Shown one piece after another: positions 46,929 to 57,330 of a stretch of 64,000 nt of DNA (within the stretch, counting starts at the first letter, position 1; each line of letters starts with the position of its first letter). The translations under genes and the position numbers were made by a program. The notes beneath the pieces were generated by a model that saw only the letters and a list, made by a program, of their open reading frames with translations, was not told the origin of the DNA and did no database searches. Source of the stretch: Yersinia canariae. Lineage in GTDB: Bacteria > Pseudomonadota > Gammaproteobacteria > Enterobacterales > Enterobacteriaceae. Location: NCBI RefSeq assembly GCF_009831415.1, contig NZ_CP043727.1:2046001-2110000 (forward strand), read 5' to 3'.

Positions 46929-48138
46929 CCCAAATCAATCGGCTATCCAGCCATTCAACAGCAAGGATAGTCAAAATGACCGCAGACCCAAAATAGAAGG
47001 CTGCTGGCCCCATAGTGAAGGAAAGGAGCTGATCACGATTAATCAGCGACATCATTAGTGCAATAACAAAGAGATCTAACATTGACCAACGGCCAATCCA
47101 GGTAATCAGGCGTAGCAGCCGCATTCGGGTTTTCAGACTGTGCTGTGTCTTAAGATGAATGCTGAGCAGCAATGTTATCAAGACAATGATTTTGGTAAAG
47201 GGCACCAGCACACTGGCGATGAATACCACGGCAGCAATTGGCAGGTTACCCGATGAAGCGAGGGAAACCACACCTGAGAAAATAGTATCCTCCATACGAG
47301 TGCCGTTGGCATAAACAATTGATATCGGCAATAAGTTGGCAGGCAACAGCAACACGATAGAGGCAATTAATGCCGCCCAAGTTTTTTGGATACTGTGGCG
47401 ACGACGATAGCGCAAAGGGATATGGCAACGCGGGCAGCGCCCTAGCGCATCAGGATGCCCAGTGTAATGACAAGAGAGACAAACGCGCAGTGTTTCTCGG
47501 GGGCCGGGGGGTTGCTCTTGCGGATAAAATCGCTCCCACAATTGTTCCAGATTCAAATGCACCAGCGCCAGAATACTGAGCAATGTTAACGTCAGATAGG
47601 CGATTAGCCCGCTACCGGGCATCACGTCGGCGTATTCTTTCACTTTAATACAGGCCACGGCCATGCCGATAAGATAGATATCCAGCATTACCCACTCTTT
47701 CAACCTCTCCAGCATCAGTAAGATTGGCCGCAAGTTCATACCAATCCGGCTACCAATACGCAGATACAGGATTGAAATGGTGAGGGTAATCGGGGCGCCC
47801 AGAATACAAAAGGCCACCATGCTGGCCGTGATCGGGTGGCCCTGACGACTCATTTGCCAGATCCCCTCCAGCAAACTGGCATCAATGCGCGTGCCGAGCA
47901 GGCGAATAGTAATTAGTGGCTCGGTAAACGCAAATGGCATCAACAACAGCATGGCGACGGCAATAGCAGTTAGGCGAGTCAGTGACCAATCGCGCCCGCT
48001 GGCTATTTTCGCACTGCAACGCGGGCAATACGCCGTCTGCCTGCCATTCAGCGGTGGCAGGGTAAACAGCGCATCACACTGGCAGCATCGTTGAACCCGC
48101 GCTGTGGACAATGGGCGTTGAATGGCATGTATCTTCAT
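46891..48138 (-). CDS. letA: Lipid transport inner-membrane protein LetA (YebS, PqiA family)
   Basis: A 415-residue inner-membrane partner of LetB. Two PqiA-type modules are each preceded by a zinc ribbon: CCQCDALF...CPRCSAK near residue 18 and CLSCHYTG...CPRCHIPL near residue 225. Several transmembrane helices lie in each half. It likely loads lipids into the LetB tunnel. First gene of letAB; the promoter would be in or near the repeat-containing 48139-48565 interval. Confidence 0.94.
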   Translation of the reverse strand: MKIHAIQRPLSTARVQRCCQCDALFTLPPLNGRQTAYCPRCSAKIASGRDWSLTRLTAIAVAMLLLMPFAFTEPLITIRLLGTRIDASLLEGIWQMSRQGHPITASMVAFCILGAPITLTISILYLRIGSRIGMNLRPILLMLERLKEWVMLDIYLIGMAVACIKVKEYADVMPGSGLIAYLTLTLLSILALVHLNLEQLWERFYPQEQPPGPRETLRVCLSCHYTGHPDALGRCPRCHIPLRYRRRHSIQKTWAALIASIVLLLPANLLPISIVYANGTRMEDTIFSGVVSLASSGNLPIAAVVFIASVLVPFTKIIVLITLLLSIHLKTQHSLKTRMRLLRLITWIGRWSMLDLFVIALMMSLINRDQLLSFTMGPAAFYFGSAVILTILAVEWLDSRLIWDAHATGNAEYTD

Positions 48139-48172
48139 CTATTAAGCACCCTAGTCCTGACTCCGGTTTTCA

Positions 48173-48373
48173 CGTCATACTTCAAACTGCTGGGGCGTTG
48201 GCTATGTGAGTTACTTTGCCCGTCCACCATGAGCCTCGCCTTTGCGAGGCTGCGACAAACCGCGTTCAAATCGATTCCCGACCCATTTGTCATCCGAATC
48301 ACTTCTTTATTGTAAGCTCATCGGGGGGCTTTCGCTTGCCGCCTCGTGCAACTCGAATGAGTTAGGGTATAGC
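48173..48373. repeat. Composite Yersinia/Serratia-type intergenic palindromic repeat
   Basis: The left arm CATACTTCAAACTGCTGGGG and right arm GCCGCCTCGTGCAACTCGAA (with GTTAGGGTATA after it) are imperfect inverted repeats. Between them are the familiar CCGAATCACTTCTTTATTGTAAGCTCATCGG motif parts (48294-48325) and a perfect 8-bp hairpin AGCCTCGC/GCGAGGCT (48232-48251). Elements of this sort are scattered between genes in Yersinia and Serratia. It fills most of the interval between letA and msrC. Confidence 0.6.
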
Positions 48374-48565
48374 AAGAATAACGCGGATGGTAGCAGAGCA
48401 ATGAGTCAAAACAAGGGGCAAAAAGGGCCAAACTCACGATGTCGGCAACTCTTTTGCAGGGGAAGCGCCGAATAACCTTGTAGCAATACGCATTTAATGA
48501 TTATTTTATATAAGCTAGGCGTAACAATTGCCTCTGGCTATTCTTAGGTTTCTAACGGTCATTAC

Positions 48566-49063
48566 ATGAAAAAAGCAGAATTCTACGCGGAATTAAAACG
48601 TGACTTGAGTGCCCTGATTGCAGGTGAAACCAATTTCATCGCCACATTGGCTAATGCCAGCGCCTTAGTTTATGAACGTCTTGATGGTTTGAATTGGGCG
48701 GGTTTTTATTTGCTCGATGGTAATCAATTGGTGTTAGGCCCTTTTCAGGGAAAAATCGCCTGTGTGCGAATTCCTGTCGGGAAGGGAGTATGTGGAACTG
48801 CTGTGGCAGAAAATCGCGTTCAGCGGGTCGGTGATGTGCATGCATTCCCCGGTCATATCGCTTGTGATGCGGCCAGTAATGCAGAAATTGTGCTGCCAAT
48901 CACAGTTAAGGGAAAAGTTATCGGCGTTTTGGATATCGATAGCATTGTTTATGATCGTTTCGATAAAGACGACGAATTAGGCTTAATCTCAGTCGTGGCG
49001 GGGCTTTGCGAGCATCTTGAGCTGTGTGATAGTTCAAAATATGTTACACAGACCGCAAGTTGA
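48566..49063 (+). CDS. msrC: Free methionine-(R)-sulfoxide reductase
   Basis: A GAF-domain reductase of 165 residues (YebR) that reduces free L-methionine-(R)-sulfoxide with thioredoxin. The start MKKAEFYAELKRDLSALIAGE is typical. The three redox Cys are present: IACVRIPVGKGVCGTA and HIACDAASN. Glu/Asp residues binding the substrate are in VLDIDSIVYDRFD. It is divergent from letA and upstream of proQ, as in E. coli. Confidence 0.94.
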   Translation: MKKAEFYAELKRDLSALIAGETNFIATLANASALVYERLDGLNWAGFYLLDGNQLVLGPFQGKIACVRIPVGKGVCGTAVAENRVQRVGDVHAFPGHIACDAASNAEIVLPITVKGKVIGVLDIDSIVYDRFDKDDELGLISVVAGLCEHLELCDSSKYVTQTAS

Positions 49064-49158
49064 TATACGGATAACGTGGCAATTGCTGATGGCGTCATTA
49101 TAATGACGCCTGTTCATGCCTGCGGCTTGTTGGCAACCCGTTGTAATCAGGAAATTTC

Positions 49159-49872
49159 ATGGAAAATCAACCTAAGTTGAACAGTAGTAAAGAAGTCATA
49201 GCCTTTTTGGCTGAGCGGTTCCCACTTTGCTTCACCGCCGAAGGCGAAGCACGTCCACTGAAGATCGGAATCTTTCAAGATCTGGTCGAACGCGTTCAGG
49301 GGGAAGAGAATTTAAGCAAAACGCAATTGCGTTCTGCGCTGCGTCTCTACACCTCAAGCTGGCGTTATCTTTATGGGGTCAAAGTCGGTGCTGAACGTGT
49401 TGATTTGGATGGCAACCCTTGTGGTGTGCTGGAAGAGCAACATGTAGAACATGCCCGCAAACAGCTGGAAGAGGCGAAAGCCCGTGTTCAAGCACAACGT
49501 GCTGAACAACAAGCTAAAAAGCGCGAAGCTGCCATTGCTGCGGGTGAAACCCCAGAGCCACGTCGCCCACGTCCGGCAGGTAAAAAACCTGCGCCGCGTC
49601 GTGAAGCGGGTGCGCCTGTGGAAAACCGCAAGCCTCGTCAGTCACCTCGCCCGCAACAAGCTCGGCCACCTCGTCCACAGGCCGAGGAAAACCAGCCACG
49701 CCCTGTGCCGGTCACAGATATCTCTAAACTGCAAATTGGTCAAGAAATCAAAGTCAGAGCAGGCAAGAGCGCGATGGACGCAACCGTATTAGAAATCGCT
49801 AAAGATGGCGTACGGGTGCAGCTATCTTCCGGTCTGGCGATGATTGTGCGCGCAGAACACTTGCAGTTCTGA
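49159..49872 (+). CDS. proQ: RNA chaperone ProQ
   Basis: A 237-residue global RNA-binding protein that binds structured 3' ends of mRNAs and small RNAs. The N-terminal FinO/ProQ domain (residues about 1-120) includes [22 protein letters not shown] and [13 protein letters not shown] Pro/Arg/Gln-rich linker (about 130-180) leads to the C-terminal Tudor-like domain ([20 protein letters not shown]). Usual order msrC-proQ-prc is kept, with prc starting 20 bp after the stop. Confidence 0.96.
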   Translation: MENQPKLNSSKEVIAFLAERFPLCFTAEGEARPLKIGIFQDLVERVQGEENLSKTQLRSALRLYTSSWRYLYGVKVGAERVDLDGNPCGVLEEQHVEHARKQLEEAKARVQAQRAEQQAKKREAAIAAGETPEPRRPRPAGKKPAPRREAGAPVENRKPRQSPRPQQARPPRPQAEENQPRPVPVTDISKLQIGQEIKVRAGKSAMDATVLEIAKDGVRVQLSSGLAMIVRAEHLQF

Positions 49873-49891
49873 TACGGAGGCCAACCTAGGC

Positions 49892-51961
49892 ATGAACAAA
49901 TTTGTCAGACTAACAGCAATCGCAGGCTTGTTACTGGCGGGGGCAAGTTACGCGGCTGATACAACGTATCGCGCCGATCAACTTCCTCAGTTACACCAGG
50001 AACCAGAGCATGCAACCGTGAGTGAGCGCGTAACATCGCGCTTCACTCGCTCTCACTATCGTCAGTTTGCATTGGATGATCAGTTTTCCGCCAAAATATT
50101 TGATCGCTACCTCAACATGCTGGATTACAGCCATAACGTGTTGTTGGCATCAGATGTGGCAAAGTTCGCGGGTAAAAAACATTCGCTGGACGATGAGTTA
50201 AAATCCGGTCAGTTAGATACGCCATATGCGTTATTCAATCTGGCACAAAAACGCCGTTTTGAACGCTATCAATATGCATTGTCCGTTTTGGACAGGCCAA
50301 TGGACTTCACGGGTAATGACACCATTGATATTGATCGCAGCAAAGCACCTTGGCCGACCAGCGAAGCAGAGCTGAACAAGCTTTGGGACGCGAAAGTTAA
50401 ATATGATCAGCTCAATTTGAAGTTAACCGGTAAAACGGATAAAGAAATCAAAGAGACGCTGACGAAGCGCTATCAGGCCGCGATTAAGCGCTTGACGCAA
50501 AGTAACAGCGAAGACGTCTTCCAGCTGATTATGAATGCGTTTGCACACGAAATTGACCCGCACACCAATTACTTGTCGCCACGTAATACCGAGCAGTTCA
50601 ACACCGAAATGAGTTTGTCTCTGGAAGGTATCGGTGCAGTCCTGCAAATGGATGATGATTACACATTAATCAACTCTATGGTTCCGGGTGGCCCGGCGGC
50701 GAAAAGTAAAACTATTGCCGTGGGTGATAGGGTTATTGGTGTGGGCCAAACAGGTAAACCGATGGTGGATGTCATCGGCTGGCGTCTTGACGATGTTGTT
50801 GCGCTGATTAAAGGGCCGAAAGGCAGCAAAGTGCGTTTGGAAATTTTACCTGCCGGTAAAGGGACTAAACCTCGCACTGTGACTTTGACGCGAGAACGTA
50901 TTCGTCTGGAAGACCGGGCGGTGAAAATGTCGGTGAAAACCATCGGCAAAGAACGCGTCGGTGTACTGGATATTCCCGGTTTTTATGTTGGCCTGACAGA
51001 AGATGTCAAGGTACAGCTACAAAAGCTGGAAAAACAGAATGTTAGCAGTATTATCATTGATTTACGTAGCAATGGTGGTGGGGCGCTGACTGAGGCGGTT
51101 TCTCTGTCTGGCCTGTTTATTCCGAGTGGCCCAGTGGTTCAGGTGCGGGATAACAACGGCAAAGTGCGAGAAGACAGTGATACTGACGGCGTGGTGTATT
51201 ACAAAGGCCCGCTGGTGGTATTGGTTGACCGCTATAGTGCGTCTGCATCCGAGATTTTCGCGGCGGCAATGCAAGATTATGGCCGGGCATTAATCGTCGG
51301 TGAGCCAACCTTTGGTAAAGGGACGGTGCAACAGTACCGTTCGCTGAATCGTATTTACGATCAGATGCTGCGCCCTGAATGGCCGGCATTGGGTTCACTG
51401 CAATATACTATCCAGAAGTTCTATCGGGTAGATGGCGGCAGCACTCAGCGCAAAGGGGTTACCCCGGATATTGTGATGCCGACAGGGGTTGATCCGGCAG
51501 AAACCGGTGAAAGTTTCGAAGATAATGCTTTGCCTTGGGACAGTATCAATGCTGCCAGTTATACCAAGACGGGTGATCTGAAACCACTGGAGCCGGAATT
51601 ACTCAAAGTGCATGCAACTCGTATCACCGCTGATCCTGAATTCCAGCATATTCAGCAAGATATTGAGCGTTATAAAGCTCTGAAAGATAAGAAAAACATT
51701 GTTTCTCTCAACTACGCCCAGCGCGAAAAAGAGAATCATGATGATGATGCCACGCGCCTGAACCGCTTAAATGAGCGTTTCAAACGTGAAGGTAAAAAGC
51801 CGCTGAAGTCATTGGAAGATTTGCCAAAAGACTATCAGGAGCCAGACCCTTATCTGGATGAAACGGTGCATATTGCATTGGATTTAGCGCATAAAGAAAA
51901 AGCGCAGCCGCAGGTTGAATCTCAACCAGCAGCGCCGGCGACAGCAACAGCTGCAAAATAA
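49892..51961 (+). CDS. prc: Tail-specific periplasmic protease Prc (Tsp)
   Basis: A 689-residue periplasmic serine protease that degrades proteins with nonpolar C-termini and processes PBP3; with NlpI it controls MepS. Signal peptide MNKFVRLTAIAGLLLAGASYA, a helical N-terminal region, PDZ domain (EGIGAVLQMDDDYTLINSMVPGGPA, about residues 245-330), then the S41 catalytic core with Ser in YSASASEIFAA and Lys in PTFGKGTVQQ. The ATG at 49892 is used because the signal begins there; an upstream in-frame ATG overlaps proQ. Confidence 0.95.
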   Translation: MNKFVRLTAIAGLLLAGASYAADTTYRADQLPQLHQEPEHATVSERVTSRFTRSHYRQFALDDQFSAKIFDRYLNMLDYSHNVLLASDVAKFAGKKHSLDDELKSGQLDTPYALFNLAQKRRFERYQYALSVLDRPMDFTGNDTIDIDRSKAPWPTSEAELNKLWDAKVKYDQLNLKLTGKTDKEIKETLTKRYQAAIKRLTQSNSEDVFQLIMNAFAHEIDPHTNYLSPRNTEQFNTEMSLSLEGIGAVLQMDDDYTLINSMVPGGPAAKSKTIAVGDRVIGVGQTGKPMVDVIGWRLDDVVALIKGPKGSKVRLEILPAGKGTKPRTVTLTRERIRLEDRAVKMSVKTIGKERVGVLDIPGFYVGLTEDVKVQLQKLEKQNVSSIIIDLRSNGGGALTEAVSLSGLFIPSGPVVQVRDNNGKVREDSDTDGVVYYKGPLVVLVDRYSASASEIFAAAMQDYGRALIVGEPTFGKGTVQQYRSLNRIYDQMLRPEWPALGSLQYTIQKFYRVDGGSTQRKGVTPDIVMPTGVDPAETGESFEDNALPWDSINAASYTKTGDLKPLEPELLKVHATRITADPEFQHIQQDIERYKALKDKKNIVSLNYAQREKENHDDDATRLNRLNERFKREGKKPLKSLEDLPKDYQEPDPYLDETVHIALDLAHKEKAQPQVESQPAAPATATAAK

Positions 51962-51980
51962 TTAGCGGGTGATAGACATG

Positions 51981-52010
51981 ATCCGGGTTCTTAGAGCCCG
52001 GATTTTTTTT
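51981..52010 (+). terminator. prc terminator
   Basis: ATCCGGG (51981-51987) pairs with CCCGGAT (51997-52003), followed by eight T. It is 20 bp after the prc stop. Confidence 0.85.
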
Positions 52011-52258
52011 ACTTTTTTTCCATACCATTTCATCTGATCTGGCGAAAAAACAGCTCAAGATGTAATAAAAAGTATCCAAATTTGTAAAGTTATGTTGATT
52101 TCCTCTCTTAGAACTTAACAAGCCTTGAAAATTTATCAGATGCCCATACGATCAGCATATCTCAGTAGTCATTTGGCTAAGTCATCATGTCAACTTTGGC
52201 TCAATACGGTGTTGATTTAATACGGTCGTCAATTAACAGAATAAGGAAATAAATTTTT

Positions 52259-53140
52259 ATGATGCGTATCGCTCTATTCCTACTCACCAACCTGGCTGTC
52301 ATGTTGGTGTTCGGGTTGGTGCTTAGCCTGACAGGTATTCAGTCCAGCAGTGTGCAGGGGCTGATGATTATGGCCGGTCTGTTTGGTTTTGGCGGCGCAT
52401 TTGTTTCGTTGCTGATGTCCAAATGGATGGCTTTGCGCTCCGTCGGTGGTGAAGTTATTGAACAGCCACGTAATGAAACTGAGCGCTGGTTATTAGAGAC
52501 TGTGCGCCGTCAGTCACAGCAGGCTGGTATTGCCATGCCGCAAGTGGCTATTTACCAGGCTCCGGATATTAATGCCTTCGCAACCGGCGCCCGCCGTGAT
52601 GCGTCACTGGTTGCCGTCAGTACCGGTTTGTTGCAGAACATGAGCCGCGATGAGGCGGAAGCGGTTATTGCCCATGAAATCAGTCATGTGGCGAATGGTG
52701 ATATGGTCACCATGACCCTGATTCAAGGTATTGTGAATACATTCGTTATTTTCATTTCGCGTCTGATTGCGCAGGTGGCAGCCGGCTTCTTGTCGGGTGA
52801 TCGTGATAATGAAGGAAGCAGCGCCGGTAACCCGATGGTTTACTTTGCTGTCTCAATGGTCTTGGAATTGGTGTTTGGTATTCTTGCCAGCATTATTACC
52901 ATGTGGTTCTCGCGTCATCGTGAATTCCATGCCGATGCCGGTTCTGCGAGACTGGTTGGGCGTGAGAAGATGATTGCGGCCTTGCAGCGGTTGAAAACCA
53001 GCTATGAACCTCAGGAAGCGGGTAGCATGATGGCTTTCTGCATTAACGGTAAATCTAAATCATTCAGCGAGCTGTTTATGTCCCATCCGCCGCTGGACAA
53101 ACGTATTGAAGCTTTGCGTTCAGGTGAGTACCTGAAATAA
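52259..53140 (+). CDS. htpX: Membrane metalloprotease HtpX
   Basis: An inner-membrane zinc protease (M48B) for quality control of membrane proteins, induced by the Cpx response. The 293 residues begin with two membrane helices ([19 protein letters not shown]), followed by the zinc motif HEISH in [11 protein letters not shown] (about residue 140), a membrane hairpin and the third ligand Glu in REFHADAGS. Length matches E. coli (293). Followed by a strong terminator. Confidence 0.95.
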   Translation: MMRIALFLLTNLAVMLVFGLVLSLTGIQSSSVQGLMIMAGLFGFGGAFVSLLMSKWMALRSVGGEVIEQPRNETERWLLETVRRQSQQAGIAMPQVAIYQAPDINAFATGARRDASLVAVSTGLLQNMSRDEAEAVIAHEISHVANGDMVTMTLIQGIVNTFVIFISRLIAQVAAGFLSGDRDNEGSSAGNPMVYFAVSMVLELVFGILASIITMWFSRHREFHADAGSARLVGREKMIAALQRLKTSYEPQEAGSMMAFCINGKSKSFSELFMSHPPLDKRIEALRSGEYLK

Positions 53141-53156
53141 CGCGCATTGAAACTCA

Positions 53157-53188
53157 ATAAAAAACCCCGCTTCGGCGGGGTTTTTTTA
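53157..53188. terminator. Bidirectional terminator between htpX and yebQ
   Basis: AAAACCCCGC, TTCG loop, GCGGGGTTTT, flanked by A- and T-runs (53157-53188). The tetraloop stem works in both directions for two convergent genes. Confidence 0.9.
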
Positions 53189-53202
53189 GCACTAAAATCA
53201 GA

Positions 53203-54570
53203 TTAACTGCGTTTTTGGCTCACTCGCAATAGGCTTACCAGTGCGGCGATACTGGCGAAACAGCCGGCGAGTATGAGTGATGCATGGGTTCCATTGGTTG
53301 CAAACAGATTAAACATCAAGGCAACCAATGCCGCCCCTGATGTCTGCCCTAATAGGCGCGCAGTGCCCAGCATCCCACTGGCTCCACCGCTACGATGTTG
53401 TGGTGCAGCGGAGATAATCGTGTGGTTATTGGGGGCCTGAAACAGGCCAAAACCGGCACCGCACAACACCATACGCCAGATGATGTCTACATCACTGGGG
53501 TCGGCTGGCAGCACGGCCAACAGGAATAAACCACTGGAGAATACCGCTAAGCCAATTCCGCCCAGTAATCCGGCATGATAACGCTCAACTAATCGGCCGG
53601 CGATCGGCGCGACTACCATGGTGGCGAGTGGCCATGGGGTTAATAGCAGCCCGGTGGCAACTTCATCACGCCCCAACACGGTTTGCAGGAAGAAGGGCAG
53701 TGAAACCATTGCCAGCATTTGTGCGGCAAAGGAACAAACGGATGTGCCGATCGACAGCGCAAAGATAGGAATGCGCAGTAAATCGACCGGCAATAATGGG
53801 AAGGGCTGGCTGAGTTGGCGGCGCACAAAGAAAAAGCCGATGACCAACAATGCTATCACTTCGGCGGCAATCAATGTCGGGCTTTGCTCTTGAGCAAAAC
53901 CACTGATAGCGGTTATCAGTAAACCAAATGTCAGCGCATTCATAATGCTACTGGTGATATCGAAACGGTTACCGTTGCTTTTCATATTGTTGGCTGGCAA
54001 ATACTTCATGCCCAGCCCCCAGGCGACCAATCCGATGGGCACATTAATGGCAAATAGCCACTGCCAAGATGCAACTGACAGCACTGCGGCGGCAATTGTT
54101 GGCCCGGCGGCGGCAGAGACCGCCACAATCAAGGCATTAATGCCAATCCCTCGGCCTAACTGTGCTTTGGGATAAATAATGCGGATCAGGGCGGTATTTA
54201 CACTCATCAACGCGGCGGCACCAAACCCCTGCAACACGCGAGCCAATGTCAGCGTCCATAAGGAGTCGGACAGGGCGCAAAACAGTGATGTCACACTAAA
54301 TACCAGTAAACCGGCTTGATAAACCCGCCGATAACCAATGATGTCACCTAATGACGCCATCGAAAGCAAAGATACGGTAATGGCTAGCTGATAAGCATTC
54401 ACTACCCAAATAGACGTGGCCGGGCTGGCATTCAGGTCACGGGCTATCGTGGGTAACGCGACGTTGGCGATAGTGCCGTCCAGCACCGCTATCATGATAC
54501 CTAAAGCAATAACGAATATTGCAGCATAGCGCTGAGGAACCGGCATTCCATCGGTGACAGGTGGGGTCAT
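53203..54570 (-). CDS. yebQ: MFS transporter YebQ (DHA2 family)
   Basis: A 455-residue inner-membrane exporter of the 14-helix DHA2 group. The start region PQRYAAIFVIALGIMIAVLDGTIANVALPTIARDL and the segment GLFQAPNNHTIISAAPQHRSGGASGMLGTARLLGQ closely resemble E. coli YebQ, and its place next to htpX is the same. Substrate is not established; multidrug efflux is the family expectation. Confidence 0.9.
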   Translation of the reverse strand: MTPPVTDGMPVPQRYAAIFVIALGIMIAVLDGTIANVALPTIARDLNASPATSIWVVNAYQLAITVSLLSMASLGDIIGYRRVYQAGLLVFSVTSLFCALSDSLWTLTLARVLQGFGAAALMSVNTALIRIIYPKAQLGRGIGINALIVAVSAAAGPTIAAAVLSVASWQWLFAINVPIGLVAWGLGMKYLPANNMKSNGNRFDITSSIMNALTFGLLITAISGFAQEQSPTLIAAEVIALLVIGFFFVRRQLSQPFPLLPVDLLRIPIFALSIGTSVCSFAAQMLAMVSLPFFLQTVLGRDEVATGLLLTPWPLATMVVAPIAGRLVERYHAGLLGGIGLAVFSSGLFLLAVLPADPSDVDIIWRMVLCGAGFGLFQAPNNHTIISAAPQHRSGGASGMLGTARLLGQTSGAALVALMFNLFATNGTHASLILAGCFASIAALVSLLRVSQKRS

Positions 54571-54808
54571 AGGTTTTGTCTGTAAAAATAATAAGGTAGG
54601 TGAATCGTTCTATGCTAACGGCTATTGTGTTTGGATGCATCCTTGCAAGTCGGGTTATTTGTAAAAGACCTTTTTACGACAAAATATATTCACAGCAGAC
54701 TATCATCGGTGAGAGGTCGGAAAGAATTTCCCTTTCGGGTTAGATTAACAACTTGATAATGACCATAATTTGTTAAAATCAGTAAAAATAGAACCGCGAT
54801 CACGGAAA

Positions 54809-54827
54809 AATGAAACATCGTTTCTAT
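54809..54827 (+). promoter_or_regulatory. KdgR operator upstream of ogl
   Basis: AATGAAACATCGTTTCTAT is a near-perfect dyad matching the KdgR consensus (AAWRAAAYNNTRTTTYWWT) at all but one position. It lies 78-96 bp before the ogl ATG. KdgR repression of ogl is established in pectinolytic Dickeya/Erwinia, and kdgR is the next gene here. Confidence 0.8.
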
Positions 54828-54904
54828 AATGTGAGATAGTATAAGCCGAACAGGTTCCCCTGCGGGCAAATTTTAATTCTCTGATGATTTTAAGGACTTT
54901 CCGG

Positions 54905-56071
54905 ATGGCTAAAGGTAAACAAATCCCCCTGACATTTCATACTTATCAGGATGCCTCTACCGGTGCACAAGTTACACGGCTGACGCCTCCAGATGTGACT
55001 TGCCACCGTAACTATTTCTATCAAAAGTGTTTCACCCGTGATGGTAGCAAACTGTTGTTCGGCGGCGCTTTTGATGGCCCGTGGAACTACTATTTGCTGG
55101 ATCTTAACACTCAGGTGGCAACACAACTGACAGAAGGGCGTGGCGACAATACCTTTGGTGGGTTCTTGTCTCCAGAGGATGATGCGCTGTTTTATGTCAA
55201 AGATGGCCGTAATCTGATGCGCGTTGACCTTGCCACCTTGGAAGACAGTGTGGTTTATCAGGTGCCGGAAGAGTGGGTCGGTTACGGCACTTGGGTGGCA
55301 AACTCAGATTGCACCAAACTGGTTGGCATTGAGATCAAACGTGAAGATTGGCAACCTCTGACAGACTGGAAGAAATTCCATGAGTTCTATTTCACCAAAC
55401 CGTGCTGCCGCTTGATGCGCGTTGATCTTAAAACCGGAGAATCTACGGTTATTCTACAAGAAAATCAATGGCTTGGCCATCCGATTTATCGTCCTTATGA
55501 TGATAGCACCGTGGCGTTTTGTCATGAGGGGCCGCATGATTTAGTGGATGCCCGCATGTGGCTAATCAATGAAGATGGCAGCAATATGCGCAAGGTGAAA
55601 ACCCATGCGGAAGGTGAAAGCTGCACACACGAATTCTGGGTGCCAGATGGCTCAGCGCTGGTGTATGTTTCTTATTTAAAAGGCAGCCCGGACCGCTTTA
55701 TTTACAGCGCTGACCCAGAGACGCTGGAAAACCGCCAATTGACTTCAATGCCAGCCTGTTCACATCTGATGAGTAACTATGATGGCTCGCTGATGGTTGG
55801 CGATGGTTCTGATGCACCGGTTGATGTCCAAGATGACAGCGGATATAAGATCGAAAATGATCCTTTCTTGTATGTTTTCAATATGAAGAATGGCACTCAG
55901 CATCGCGTTGCTCGCCACGACACCTCATGGAAAGTATTTGAAGGTGACCGCCAGGTCACTCATCCACATCCTTCCTTTACACCAGATGATAAGCAAGTCC
56001 TGTTTACCTCTGATGTTCACGGTAAACCTGCCTTATATTTAGCCACATTACCTGAGTCAGTCTGGAAATAA
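54905..56071 (+). CDS. ogl: Oligogalacturonate lyase
   Basis: A cytoplasmic 388-residue seven-bladed beta-propeller lyase (PL22) cutting unsaturated and saturated digalacturonates to 5-keto-4-deoxyuronate. MAKGKQIPLTFHTYQD, GPWNYYLLDL, CTHEFWVPDG and ENDPFLYVFNMKN match Dickeya Ogl over the full length. His residues of the Mn site lie in VAFCHEGPHD, SCTHEFW and ACSHLMSNYD. The ATG at 54905 follows AAGGA. It finishes intracellular breakdown of oligomers imported by the KdgM-Tog system at the other end of the region. Confidence 0.95.
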   Translation: MAKGKQIPLTFHTYQDASTGAQVTRLTPPDVTCHRNYFYQKCFTRDGSKLLFGGAFDGPWNYYLLDLNTQVATQLTEGRGDNTFGGFLSPEDDALFYVKDGRNLMRVDLATLEDSVVYQVPEEWVGYGTWVANSDCTKLVGIEIKREDWQPLTDWKKFHEFYFTKPCCRLMRVDLKTGESTVILQENQWLGHPIYRPYDDSTVAFCHEGPHDLVDARMWLINEDGSNMRKVKTHAEGESCTHEFWVPDGSALVYVSYLKGSPDRFIYSADPETLENRQLTSMPACSHLMSNYDGSLMVGDGSDAPVDVQDDSGYKIENDPFLYVFNMKNGTQHRVARHDTSWKVFEGDRQVTHPHPSFTPDDKQVLFTSDVHGKPALYLATLPESVWK

Positions 56072-56084
56072 TTGAATTTTGCAC

Positions 56085-56112
56085 TAGCCTCTTTCTTGGA
56101 AAGAGGCTAATT
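56085..56112 (+). terminator. Hairpin after ogl
   Basis: TAGCCTCTTTC (56085-56095) and GAAAGAGGCTA (56099-56109) form a perfect 11-bp stem with a 3-base loop. The T-run is short (ATTTG), so termination strength is uncertain. Confidence 0.55.
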
Positions 56113-56257
56113 TGCTGTCTGCAAGGCTTTTATCCGATTATTCACATTGGTTTATTGCACAGTCTCGCGACTTCCCTTTATAATAAAACCACTGTTCTAT
56201 TTTTTTTAAAACATATTGTTTTATGAAACACAGAAAACTGAGTAGGGTAACAAAAAA

Positions 56258-57049
56258 ATGGCTATTGCAGATTTAGATAAACAGCCCGACTCTGTTTCGT
56301 CGGTTCTGAAAGTTTTTGGCATCTTACAAGCATTGGGTGAAGAACGGGAAATTGGTATTACCGAACTTTCTCAGCGTGTAATGATGCCTAAGAGTACAGT
56401 GTACCGCTTCCTACAGACCATGAAGTCCTTGGGATATGTTGCCCAGGAAGGCGAATCAGAGAAATATTCCCTGACTCTGAAGTTATTTGAGTTAGGCGCT
56501 AAAGCATTACAAAACGTTGATTTGATCCGTAGTGCGGATATACAAATGCGTGAATTATCCAATGAAACTCGTGAAACTCTTCACTTGGGTGCTTTGGATG
56601 AAGACAGCATTGTTTATATCCATAAAATCGATTCTATGTATAACCTGCGGATGCATTCTCGCATTGGTCGTCGTAATCCACTGCACAGTACGGCAATTGG
56701 TAAAGTACTGCTGGCATGGCGTGACCGTGGTGAAGTCGAAGAAATCTTGTCTCATATCGAGTTTACTCGCAGCACCAAACATACTTTGGGCAGTGCCGCA
56801 GAACTGTTGCCGGTGTTGGACCAAGTCCGTGAGCAGGGCTTCGGCGAAGATATTGAAGAGCAAGAAGAAGGTTTACGTTGCATCGCAGTCCCTGTTTTCG
56901 ACCGCTTCGGCGTCGTAATTGCCGGGTTAAGTATTTCATATCCGACATTGCGCTTTTCTGAAGACAGCAAGAGCGATATTGTGAAATCTTTACATCGCGC
57001 AGCACGCAATATTTCAGAGCAGATGGGCTATCGCGATTATCCTTTCTGA
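56258..57049 (+). CDS. kdgR: Pectin-degradation repressor KdgR (IclR family)
   Basis: A 263-residue repressor of pectin catabolism. The N-terminal winged helix (VSSVLKVFGILQALGE, GITELSQRVMMPKSTVYRFLQTMKSLGY) binds operators such as those before ogl and kdgM. The C-terminal GAF-like domain (from about residue 85) binds 2-keto-3-deoxygluconate, which releases DNA. KdgR is highly conserved in enterobacteria, including species without pectinases, and here it sits beside its target. It has its own promoter region and terminator. Confidence 0.95.
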   Translation: MAIADLDKQPDSVSSVLKVFGILQALGEEREIGITELSQRVMMPKSTVYRFLQTMKSLGYVAQEGESEKYSLTLKLFELGAKALQNVDLIRSADIQMRELSNETRETLHLGALDEDSIVYIHKIDSMYNLRMHSRIGRRNPLHSTAIGKVLLAWRDRGEVEEILSHIEFTRSTKHTLGSAAELLPVLDQVREQGFGEDIEEQEEGLRCIAVPVFDRFGVVIAGLSISYPTLRFSEDSKSDIVKSLHRAARNISEQMGYRDYPF

Positions 57050-57136
57050 GGAAATCACTTAATAGGGTAAATACTGTATAATTATTGGATATTTTTAATC
57101 AGCTGTTAATTATAACTATTTATTCCTTCCCATCCC

Positions 57137-57168
57137 AAACGGCTCCTCTTATCAGGAGCCGTTTTTTT
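57137..57168 (+). terminator. kdgR terminator
   Basis: AAACGGCTCCT (57137-57147) pairs with AGGAGCCGTTT (57154-57164), followed by a T-run. Perfect 11-bp stem. Confidence 0.9.
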
Positions 57169-57330
57169 ATTGTTGGAGAGTCGGATACACGGCGAGGCGA
57201 TATGAATAGATTTTTGCACATAAGTATTATCTGGTGATATTAGTTATCATTTAAATATATTGTTGAGGGACCATTTAATTCAGTGGGTTCACTATAACCG
57301 TGCTTAAGCATAATTATAGGGAGAAAGAGA

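Noticed and set aside
56204..56235. Palindromic TGTTTTATGAAACA region before kdgR considered as an autoregulatory KdgR box
   Set aside because: The half-sites are in inverted order or mis-spaced relative to the KdgR consensus, and kdgR is not known to be autoregulated in Dickeya.
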